NCBI GenBank assembly: GCA_011057845.1
Contig: DSDB01000407.1
Location: forward strand, 1-45,043
Direction of reading: 5' to 3'
From: Phycisphaerales bacterium
GTDB lineage: Bacteria; Planctomycetota; Phycisphaerae; Sedimentisphaerales; Anaerobacaceae
Length of the DNA: 45,043 bases
The translations under genes and the position numbers were made by a program. Below are positions 36,471 through 43,726 of the stretch, one piece after another (the stretch's first letter is position 1; every line of letters starts with the position of its first letter). The notes under the pieces are model-generated. The model was not told the DNA's origin. It ran no database searches and saw only the letters and a program-made list of their open reading frames with translations.

Positions 36471-36520
36471 TCACCTTCAAAATCGATTGTCCAACCTGCG
36501 ATCCGCTGCAACGGACGCGT

Positions 36521-37732
36521 CTATTCGATCACCTTCGTGACGACACCGGCGCCCACGGTTCGCCCGCCCTCACGGATGGCGAAACGCAGCCCTTCTTCCA
36601 TGGCGATCGGGGCGATGATATGCACTTCCATGGCGATGTTGTCGCCCGGCATGCACATCTCCGCCGGCTTGCCTTCGCGGCTCTTGAGCGACTCCACGTG
36701 CCCGGTGACGTCCGTTGTGCGGAAATAGAACTGCGGACGATAACCGGCGAAGAACGGCGTATGACGGCCGCCTTCCTCCTTCGTCAGCACGTATACTTCA
36801 GACTCGAACTTCGTGTGCGGCGTGATGCTGCCCGGCGCCGCGACCACTTGGCCGCGAAGCAGTTCTTTCTTCTCGACGCCTCGCAGCAACAGGCCCACGT
36901 TGTCGCCGGCCTGCCCCTCGTCCAGCGTCTTGTTGAACATCTCGACGCCCGTGCAAACCGTCTTGCGGATATCCTTGGCCAGGCCGACGATCTCGACTTC
37001 ATCGCCGACATGGACGACTCCGCGGTCCACGCGACCCGTGCCCACCGTCCCGCGCCCCTTGATGCTGAAAACGTCTTCAATCGGCATCAGGAACAGCTTG
37101 TCGATGTCCCGCTGAGGAAGCGGGAAGTAGGAGTCGACCGCCTCCATCAACTCGTCGACGCACTTGCAGGCCTCGTCGTCCTTACCCTCGCACTCCATCG
37201 CCGCCAGCGCCGCGCCCCTGATGATCGGAATCTCATCGCCCGGAAATTCGTACTTGCTCAACAGGTCGCGGATCTCCAGCTCAACCAGATCCAGCAGTTC
37301 CGGGTCGTCCACCTGGTCCACCTTGTTCATGAAGACCACGATCTTCGGCACGTTCACCTGACGGGCCAAAAGGATGTGCTCGCGGGTCTGCGGCATCGGT
37401 CCGTCGCTGGCGGCAACCACGAGAATCGCCCCATCCATCTGGGCCGCGCCGGTAATCATGTTCTTGATGTAGTCGGCGTGCCCCGGGCAGTCCACATGGG
37501 CATAATGACGGGCGGCCGTCTCGTACTCCACGTGGGCGGTGTTGATCGTCACACCTCGCTCGCGCTCTTCCGGCGCGTTGTCGATGTCTTCGAACTTCTT
37601 GACGGTGCCGCCGAACTTCCTGGCCATGCGCATGGTAATCGCCGCCGTCAGAGTCGTCTTGCCGTGGTCGATATGGCCGATTGTACCGATGTTGACGTGT
37701 GGTTTCTTTCGCTCAAATACCGCCTTAGCCAT
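36521..37732 (-). CDS. tuf: Elongation factor Tu
   Basis: Delivers aminoacyl-tRNA to the ribosome. The 403 residues include G-H-I-D-H-G-K-T-T-L (P-loop), R-G-V-T-I-N-T-A-H-V-E-Y (switch I), D-C-P-G-H-A-D-Y (switch II), N-K-V-D (G4), and domain II G-R-G-T-V-G-T-G-R-V-D-R-G. There is a small acidic insertion, E-G-K-D-D-E-A-C-K-C. ATG 37732 follows GGAGG by about 11 nt. It is the second gene after tRNA-Thr. This is the only tuf in the window; there is none between fusA and rpsJ. Confidence 0.99.
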   Translation of the reverse strand: MAKAVFERKKPHVNIGTIGHIDHGKTTLTAAITMRMARKFGGTVKKFEDIDNAPEERERGVTINTAHVEYETAARHYAHVDCPGHADYIKNMITGAAQMDGAILVVAASDGPMPQTREHILLARQVNVPKIVVFMNKVDQVDDPELLDLVELEIRDLLSKYEFPGDEIPIIRGAALAAMECEGKDDEACKCVDELMEAVDSYFPLPQRDIDKLFLMPIEDVFSIKGRGTVGTGRVDRGVVHVGDEVEIVGLAKDIRKTVCTGVEMFNKTLDEGQAGDNVGLLLRGVEKKELLRGQVVAAPGSITPHTKFESEVYVLTKEEGGRHTPFFAGYRPQFYFRTTDVTGHVESLKSREGKPAEMCMPGDNIAMEVHIIAPIAMEEGLRFAIREGGRTVGAGVVTKVIE

Positions 37733-37881
37733 CTTAAGATTAACCTCCAATGTGCCCGGTTCTTGTGGACTGGTTCGTTAGCAACCCGGCAAATAGAAAC
37801 TGAAACCTGACTGTACTGTTTCGAATAGCCTCGAACTTCACGATATCTCTGCAAGCGCCACGGCTTGAACAGCGTGCACTT

Positions 37882-37953
<72 letters not shown>

Positions 37954-38133
37954 AACTTGGACCGCCACTGCCTGCCGCCCCCTGCACCGGTCCAAATCCC
38001 CGACGGCCCGGGCGCCGGCACACAGCAAACGCCAAAAAGAAACGAACGCCACCCTTGGTTCCTCGTCGTCGGTTAAATGCGAAGACAACAGGAGCGCGCG
38101 GATGTCGAACACGCAAATCACAATAAATGGTGG

Positions 38134-38162
38134 ATTTTACAGGTACGCAGGGCAACTGCAAA
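38134..38162 (-). promoter_or_regulatory. Promoter for tRNA-Thr/tuf cluster
   Basis: Minus strand: TTTGCA (38162-38157), a 17-nt spacer, then TAAAAT (38139-38134), a 5/6 match to the -10 consensus. The expected start is near 38127. It is the best candidate for driving tRNA-Thr, tuf and the genes behind it. Confidence 0.6.
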
Positions 38163-38164
38163 CA

Positions 38165-38195
38165 GAAAAACACCGAAAATTCTAAAAAAATCGGT
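38165..38195 (-). terminator. Weak terminator candidate after the HEAT-repeat gene
   Basis: ACCGA and TCGGT (minus strand) enclose a T-rich 14-nt loop and are followed by GTTTTTC. The stem is only 5 bp, so the call is tentative. Its position, 55 nt after the stop at 38250, is right for ending that gene before the tuf promoter. Confidence 0.35.
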
Positions 38196-38249
38196 TTTCA
38201 ACACTGCTACTGCAAGCAACCCCGGCGAATCCCCTGCCATGAAGCCCGC

Positions 38250-40526
38250 TCACCCTCCCGCCGCTCGGGGCTGGTTTGGGTCGGCAACGGTGTTGATCAT
38301 GGCCTCCCACTGGCGAAGTTGACGCTGCCAGTTCGGACGCGACAGGTCCGCGCCGACCGGAAGGTCCTGAAATACCTTGAGAACCATCTTGGGATCCACG
38401 CCCGCGGGGGGTGTAGCCAGAAACGCGGCTATCTGCACCGCCACTGGCCCTGTGACCGACAGATCCTGGGCGGCCAGATATATCTGGAGCTGCTTGGCGG
38501 CCAGATCAAATTTCGACTGTCTGAGGTAACAGTCCACGAGATCCGCCACGACGACCGCCCTGTCCTGCGGCTTCTCAATGGAATCCAGAGCCTTGCGCAG
38601 AAACGCTGCCGCCTGCTCAAAATCGCCGCTCTTGCGGTACAACAAGGCCAATTGGAGCGCCGTGCTGGTGGCCAGAGCGGTCTTCTTGTCCGTCATGGCC
38701 TTCTGCTCAAGGATTGTGAGCAACTGGATCCGCTGTTCGCCCGACAGGACGAAAGCACCTGCCTCGGGGCTTCCGGAAAGCCGCGTCGCCCACGTCTCCA
38801 CAACAGCTGTTGAAGAACGGCCGAATATCTTCAACATAGCCTGCCATGCCAACTCGCTCTCGCCGTTGGCGCCCGGGCTGCCGCTCAACCACGCCAGGTC
38901 CTGCTCGCCACCGACCTCCCCGGCTAGGTTTCTCAGGGCGGCGCGGATGGCTGGATTCTTATCGGATGCATATTTCTCTCGTAACTGGGCCAGGGCCGCA
39001 GCCTTGTCAATCTGAATCAGGCCATTGACAGCCTCCAGCCTGACCGCCTCACTCGAATCCTGTAAAGCATTGTCAAATAAGGGCTTGTATATCTTTGCCG
39101 CCTCGTCCCGGCAGATACACCGCGGCCCGCACAAGGCCCCCATCACGGCCATCAGCTCGCTCCGCAGGCTCCCGTTGTTGGGGTCTGACTCCTGCTGGTA
39201 ACGATTGCTGACGGCGCTGAGGTAGGTCGTCAGTTCCTGAGCCGTCAGGCCGTTTTGCTCCAGCAGCTTCCGCACTACGTCAGCGCCCTCCCGAGCCTTG
39301 CGAGCATCCGACCGGCCCAGGAACTCCATCGCCAGGGTCAGCGTCTTTTTACGGACCTCCGGGGCGACCTTGACACCCGGATTGGGCAGAGAGGCATGGT
39401 AGACCGCCCCACCCAACGCCACGAACTGTTCGGTTCGGACCTCATCATCCGTTTCGACTCCCAGTTGTGCCAGAAGCTGCTCGGCGGAGTGCAGTTCTCC
39501 CATCAGCGACAACAACCTGGCGGTTCGCAGCCGCACGTCGCGGTGGGTATCGGAGACGAGCTTCACCAGGACATCGCCCAGTTCAGCGGCCATCTTGGGA
39601 TTTGTCGTAGTGCCCACCCGGCCCTGGCGGACCTTCTCAAGGGCCCAGAGCTTGACGGTCGTTTCATCGCCGGCCAGCAGATCCGCGAGGAATTTGCCCT
39701 TGGCGGCGTCGTCCCCGATGGCCTCATACCGCTTGTTCAACTCGGCCAGGTACCGCTCCCGCCAGGCAGCAAGCTCCACCTCCAACTTACGGGCCTCGGC
39801 CTGTTGTTGGATAAGTCTTTTCTGCAAAAAGACTTCCGGCCCTTCCTGCCGAAGCTGGTCCACGATCTGGAGACGAGCGGCAGGGTCCTTGCCGGTCGCA
39901 AGCCCCGCAAGAACCGCCGCATTCATGGCAGCGGCCGCGACCTTGGAGTCCGCGTCGTCGATGAGCTGTATAAGCTTGATAGCCGCACCTACGTCCGGGT
40001 GCAGCTTCAGCACGTAGACCGCGTTGAGCCGGGCATTCGAAGGGGCGTTCGGATCGGCGAGCAACGCCTCAATGGACGGCGCGATCTCGTTGTATTTGAA
40101 CACCAACGTCGCGTCGGCGGACAGCCGGGCCAGCTCGGCATTCGCTCCAGAGACCATCCTCATCAGGGGAGCAATGAAATCCGCCTTGTTGACGAGGGTC
40201 CTCTGCGCCGTCCGGCCCTGCATCAATGCCCTGCATACAGCGGTTCGTGCGGCGTCGTTCTTCGTGTCGGCCAGCGTCTCCAGCAGCATGGCACGGGCCG
40301 GCGGGGCGGTATCCGCCAGCAGCACCGTCGCCGCCTTGATGCGAATATCGTCGCTTGTGCCCTTAAGCAGAGCGTTCTTGATGATCTCGAGTTGGTCGTC
40401 CACGGCCGTCCCCTGCTCAGCCGTGCCTGCCGTCGGTGTGGCCAACGGTGCCTCCTGGGAAAGAACAATCCCGCACACGGCCAGCATGGCTACCAGCACT
40501 GTTGTACGGAATCGCATTCCATCCAT
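38250..40526 (-). CDS. Exported HEAT/TPR-repeat protein of unknown function
   Basis: 758 residues. The signal peptide at residues 1-25 (M-D-G-M-R-F-R then a hydrophobic run V-L-V-A-M-L-A-V-C-G-I-V-L) points to export. The body is alpha-helical, with repeated blocks typical of HEAT repeats such as R-I-K-A-A-T-V-L-L-A-D-T, S-N-A-R-L-N-A-V-Y-V-L-K-L and S-E-A-V-R-L-E-A-V-N-G-L. The last 130 residues look like TPRs (L-L-Y-R-K-S-G-D-F-E-Q-A-A-A-F-L). These are protein-binding scaffolds with no catalytic motif. ATG 40526 has GAGG at 8 nt and a good promoter 35 nt upstream of the start. It is not related in function to the ribosomal genes as far as can be seen. Confidence 0.85.
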   Translation of the reverse strand: MDGMRFRTTVLVAMLAVCGIVLSQEAPLATPTAGTAEQGTAVDDQLEIIKNALLKGTSDDIRIKAATVLLADTAPPARAMLLETLADTKNDAARTAVCRALMQGRTAQRTLVNKADFIAPLMRMVSGANAELARLSADATLVFKYNEIAPSIEALLADPNAPSNARLNAVYVLKLHPDVGAAIKLIQLIDDADSKVAAAAMNAAVLAGLATGKDPAARLQIVDQLRQEGPEVFLQKRLIQQQAEARKLEVELAAWRERYLAELNKRYEAIGDDAAKGKFLADLLAGDETTVKLWALEKVRQGRVGTTTNPKMAAELGDVLVKLVSDTHRDVRLRTARLLSLMGELHSAEQLLAQLGVETDDEVRTEQFVALGGAVYHASLPNPGVKVAPEVRKKTLTLAMEFLGRSDARKAREGADVVRKLLEQNGLTAQELTTYLSAVSNRYQQESDPNNGSLRSELMAVMGALCGPRCICRDEAAKIYKPLFDNALQDSSEAVRLEAVNGLIQIDKAAALAQLREKYASDKNPAIRAALRNLAGEVGGEQDLAWLSGSPGANGESELAWQAMLKIFGRSSTAVVETWATRLSGSPEAGAFVLSGEQRIQLLTILEQKAMTDKKTALATSTALQLALLYRKSGDFEQAAAFLRKALDSIEKPQDRAVVVADLVDCYLRQSKFDLAAKQLQIYLAAQDLSVTGPVAVQIAAFLATPPAGVDPKMVLKVFQDLPVGADLSRPNWQRQLRQWEAMINTVADPNQPRAAGG

Positions 40527-40567
40527 TGGAAAGACCTCAGCAAAAAGTGCGCATAAACTCAAACACT

Positions 40568-40597
40568 ATCATAAGCCCTCAGACTGCGCAAAGTCAA
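40568..40597 (-). promoter_or_regulatory. Promoter for the HEAT-repeat gene
   Basis: Minus strand: TTGACT (40597-40592), an 18-nt spacer, then TATGAT (40573-40568). Both hexamers match the consensus at 5/6. The predicted start near 40561 leaves a 35-nt leader, so the gene is likely separate from xerD. Confidence 0.7.
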
Positions 40598-40729
40598 CCG
40601 GATAGCGCCCATTTTCGCCTCGACAGCCAAAAAATTGTGCGAAGTTTCCGCACGGGGACCGCAGCGCCGCCTCTTCCAGGACGGACACCGCCTCGGCTTT
40701 GATACATGGGAATCAGGCCCGCCGACAAC

Positions 40730-41668
40730 TCAGGGCCGGGGATGAAACTTGCGATGAATACTCCGCAGTCGCTCGTTATCCACATGGGTGTATATCTGCG
40801 TTGTGGAGATATCCACATGTCCGAGCATTTCCTGAACGCTTCGCAGGTCCGCGCCGCCTGTCAACAGATGCGTGGCGAAGCAATGCCTCAATGTATGGAC
40901 CGTCAGATTGCGGCCCATACCGGCGCGCAGAGCATACTTCTTAACCAGCCGCCATATTTCAATACGGCTCATGGGTCGGCCGGTTCGCGACAGTAGGAGG
41001 AAATCGCCGCTCGATGCCCCGGCCAGGGCCGGTCGAAGGCCACGGATGTAGTGTGTGACAGCGGCCACGGCCACACGCCCCACCGGGATAACACGTTCCC
41101 GCCCCCCTTTGCCCAGGCACCGCAGGTATCCAATATCGAGGTTCAGGTCCGATAGTCTCAACCCCGCCAGCTCGCTGGCCCGGATGCCGGTTGCATACAG
41201 CAGCTCCAGCATCGCCTTGTCACGAAGATAGAAGGGCTCTTGCGGCGCCGGGGCCGCCAGCAGGTCTCGGACCTGGCTGGTGCTGCAAACGGTCGGCAGA
41301 CGCTGCCATAGTTTGGGTCCGTCGAGCACCGCCGTGTGGTCATCGGCGAGCATCCCCATCATCTTGCCGAATCTCAGGAACATCCGGATGGCCGCAAGGC
41401 TTCGCTTGACGGTGCTCTCGCTCATGTGGTCGGCGCTGAGCGACCGCGTGAACTGCTGGATGACCGTCGGCGTCAACTGGTCCAGACGCCCGGCGCCGCG
41501 TTTGTGGCAGAAACGCAGGAATGTCCGCAGGTCTCGCCCATAGGCCAGGATGGTGTTCTCGGCCAGTCCCGCCTCGACGCCCAGGTAGTCCAGAAACTGT
41601 TTAACCAGGCCGCCCATGGGCAGGCTGAGCAGTTCGGTTGCAACATTCTGTGTCTGTGCCGAGGCCAT
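40730..41668 (-). CDS. Site-specific tyrosine recombinase (XerC/XerD type)
   Basis: 312 residues, the size of XerC/D, which resolve chromosome dimers at dif. The N-terminal SAM-like domain has F-L-D-Y-L-G-V-E-A-G-L-A-E-N-T-I-L-A-Y. Catalytic residues are Arg in T-G-I-R-A-S-E-L, Lys in L-G-K-G-G-R-E-R, His258/Arg261 in H-T-L-R-H, His284 in L-G-H-V-D-I-S-T-T and Tyr293 in Q-I-Y-T-H-V. It resembles XerD slightly more than XerC. No attachment sites, integrase neighbours or other transfer signs surround it, so a housekeeping role is likely. Confidence 0.93.
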   Translation of the reverse strand: MASAQTQNVATELLSLPMGGLVKQFLDYLGVEAGLAENTILAYGRDLRTFLRFCHKRGAGRLDQLTPTVIQQFTRSLSADHMSESTVKRSLAAIRMFLRFGKMMGMLADDHTAVLDGPKLWQRLPTVCSTSQVRDLLAAPAPQEPFYLRDKAMLELLYATGIRASELAGLRLSDLNLDIGYLRCLGKGGRERVIPVGRVAVAAVTHYIRGLRPALAGASSGDFLLLSRTGRPMSRIEIWRLVKKYALRAGMGRNLTVHTLRHCFATHLLTGGADLRSVQEMLGHVDISTTQIYTHVDNERLRSIHRKFHPRP

Positions 41669-42118
41669 GTTGTGTGGAAACTTCAGTCCGTTCCGATTTC
41701 AAGTCGGTATCGACTCCCACCCCGCGGGCACTTTAGCCATCCACATGTCCAACCGGCGCTTGCGAATACGCCGCCGGCAGTTACAATCGCCCATATTGAC
41801 ATAGGCAGGCGGACGCCGACGATAGCCGCCTGGCCCGAGGGTATTCGCCGGCAGTCGGCGTCTTGGGCCCTGTCAGCACTGTCGATGGCGAATGCCGGCC
41901 CTGATTTGAACGTGTGCAAAAATGTCAAAAAAAACATTCGCCCGGCGTCAATTTCTCCAACAAGTCGCTGCCGCGACGGCAATTCCCGTAGTTCATGCCA
42001 TGAGGGCAACGGCCGGCAGATGTATCTGATTGACATCAGCAGTTTCGCTTGAGGCTGCGGGGCGGCACGGGTATAATCATGGCTGAATTGACCCAAAGGC
42101 GTTCACGGATGACCTGAT
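41669..42118 (+). other. Divergent intergenic region
   Basis: 450 nt between xerD and the lipoprotein gene. It contains the promoter at 42049-42077, a GACGCCGAC/GTCGGCGTC inverted repeat (41812-41820 and 41854-41862) inside a GCGAATAC...GTATTCGC pair, and a short A-tract. Open frames here show no recognisable protein. No xerD promoter could be identified. Confidence 0.5.
42049..42077 (+). promoter_or_regulatory. Promoter for lipoprotein-galE
   Basis: TTGAGG (42049-42054), a 17-nt spacer, and a perfect TATAAT (42072-42077). The expected start is near 42084, about 35 nt before the lipoprotein ATG. Confidence 0.8.
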
Positions 42119-42739
42119 ATGTATGGGAAGACCTCAAAACACACCCCACTTCGATGCCTCACGGCATCCGGACTGGGATTTGCCCTGATTTTGGCAGGCC
42201 TGCTGTCCGGATGCGCCAAAGAGCAGGCGGTCGATCCACCAAAGCCGCTGGCGGTGGCCGGCCTGGACAGAGCCGAGGCAATGGCCCTGTCGGAAGACGT
42301 GCTGGCCAGGATGCATTTCACTATCGAAAAGGCCGATCCCAATGCCGGGATTGTCCGGACGGCCCCATTGACCGGGTCGCAATGGTTCGAACTGTGGCGT
42401 AATGACAACGTCGGACCGTTCAACAAGGCCGAAGCGAATCTTCAGAACGTCCGCCGCATCGTGGAAGTCCGGGTCCGCCAGGCCGATGACGCCGTCAATA
42501 TCGACTGCCGGGCCGATGTGCAGCGGTTGAGTCTTACGGAACACCGGACTACCAGCAGCGCCCGGGCGTATCAGATGCACTCCGAGAGCACCCAGAGTCT
42601 TCAGAGGCTCAGCCTCAGCGAGGCCCAGACCAGGAATATGGCCTGGGTCGACCTGGGCCCGGACAACGAGCTGGCCGCCGCAGTGCTCCAGCGTATCGAG
42701 ACCCGGATTGCCGATCGCCAGGGGGGTCAGGGGGAATGA
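42119..42739 (+). CDS. Putative lipoprotein of unknown function
   Basis: 206 residues. The basic N-terminus (K-T-S-K-H-T-P-L-R) leads into a hydrophobic helix ending L-L-S-G-C, a lipobox with Cys at about 32, so it is probably lipid-anchored. The mature part has a region with V-R-R-I-V-E-V-R-V-R-Q-A and A-V-N-I-D-C-R-A-D-V (beta-like) and a Ser/Gln-rich helical C-terminus. No family is recognised. Its last four bases overlap the galE start (ATGA), indicating a two-gene operon. Confidence 0.85.
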   Translation: MYGKTSKHTPLRCLTASGLGFALILAGLLSGCAKEQAVDPPKPLAVAGLDRAEAMALSEDVLARMHFTIEKADPNAGIVRTAPLTGSQWFELWRNDNVGPFNKAEANLQNVRRIVEVRVRQADDAVNIDCRADVQRLSLTEHRTTSSARAYQMHSESTQSLQRLSLSEAQTRNMAWVDLGPDNELAAAVLQRIETRIADRQGGQGE

Positions 42740-43719
42740 GAGTCCTCGTTTGCGGCGGGGCCGGTTACATCGGGAGTAACATGACGGCGATGCTGGCTGA
42801 GGCCGGGCACGAACCGACCGTGTTTGACAACCTGAGCAAGGGCCATGCGGCGGCCGTTGGCCGAGCCACCCTGATCCGGGGCGATCTGGCGGATTATCGG
42901 CTGCTGGTCGAGATGCTTCGGGACCGCCATATCGAGGCGGTCATGCACTTCGCCGCGTTTATCGAGGTCGGCGAGTCGGTGGCCCGGCCACTGGATTACT
43001 ACCGCAACAACTTCTCGAACACACAGAACTTGCTTTCGGCCATGGAGTCCGCGGGCGTCGAGCGGTTCGTCTTCAGCAGCACCGCCGCGGTCTACGGCAT
43101 CCCGGCCGGGACCCCTATTGCCGAGGATTCGCCCAAGGCCCCGATCAACCCCTACGGGCAATCCAAGCTCGATGTGGAGCGGATGTGCCACTACCAGAGC
43201 CAAACGGGGCGGCTGCGGTATGCCGCACTTCGCTATTTCAACGCCTGCGGGGCCGGCGACGACGGGCGCCTCGGCGAGGACCATCGCCCGGAATCACATC
43301 TGATACCCCTTATCATCCAGGCGGCGATGGGCCGGCGTAAAGACATCAAGGTGTTCGGCACGGACTATCCGACGCCCGATGGCACCTGCATCCGCGATTA
43401 CATCCACGTCGAAGACCTCTGCCGGGCCCACCTGCTGGCCCTGGAGAGGCTCGACGACAGCCAGGAACTGGTCTACAACCTGGGCAATGGGGCCGGCTAT
43501 TCGGTTCGGCAGGTGATTGATACCATCCGGGCCGTCACGGGCAAAAACTTCAACGTAACGGAAACCGACAGGCGGCCCGGAGACCCGCCCGTGTTGACAT
43601 CCGATGCGTCAAGGGCGAGGACCGAGCTGGGTTGGACCCCGAGGATGCCCGAGTTGGAGCGAATTGTCGGGACGGCCTGGAAGTGGCACCGGGACCATCC
43701 CGACGGCTATGGCGACTGA
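42736..43719 (+). CDS. galE: UDP-glucose 4-epimerase
   Basis: An extended SDR that interconverts UDP-glucose and UDP-galactose, supplying precursors for surface polysaccharide or galactose use. The 327 residues contain the NAD motif G-G-A-G-Y-I-G-S at about 7-14, F-D-N-L-S-K-G, H-F-A-A-F-I-E-V-G-E-S, S-S-T-A-A-V-Y-G, the catalytic N-P-Y-G-Q-S-K-L, R-Y-F-N-A-C-G-A and R-D-Y-I-H-V-E-D-L. A G-G-G-G-A-rich Shine-Dalgarno precedes ATG. It converges with the ceramidase-like gene; only 7 nt separate the two ends. Confidence 0.95.
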   Translation: MRVLVCGGAGYIGSNMTAMLAEAGHEPTVFDNLSKGHAAAVGRATLIRGDLADYRLLVEMLRDRHIEAVMHFAAFIEVGESVARPLDYYRNNFSNTQNLLSAMESAGVERFVFSSTAAVYGIPAGTPIAEDSPKAPINPYGQSKLDVERMCHYQSQTGRLRYAALRYFNACGAGDDGRLGEDHRPESHLIPLIIQAAMGRRKDIKVFGTDYPTPDGTCIRDYIHVEDLCRAHLLALERLDDSQELVYNLGNGAGYSVRQVIDTIRAVTGKNFNVTETDRRPGDPPVLTSDASRARTELGWTPRMPELERIVGTAWKWHRDHPDGYGD

Positions 43720-43726
43720 GCAAACG

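Larger units (their letters stand above)
37954..38249 (-). other. Intergenic region upstream of tRNA-Thr/tuf
   Basis: About 296 nt with no gene. It holds a promoter (38134-38162) and a weak terminator-like element (38165-38195). The rest, a leader of about 170 nt before the tRNA, shows nothing further I can support. Confidence 0.5.

Noticed and set aside
39255..40556. 433-codon plus-strand frame opposite the HEAT-repeat gene
   Set aside because: Antisense shadow; the minus strand has promoter, Shine-Dalgarno, signal peptide and helical repeats.
40730..41668. The tyrosine recombinase as a marker of an integrated mobile element
   Set aside because: No attachment repeats, no transposase, phage or plasmid genes and no composition shift around it; length and motifs fit housekeeping XerC/D.
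41796..41826. TTGACA on the plus strand upstream of the lipoprotein gene
   Set aside because: No acceptable -10 at 16-18 nt; the TATAAT promoter at 42049-42077 explains the gene better.
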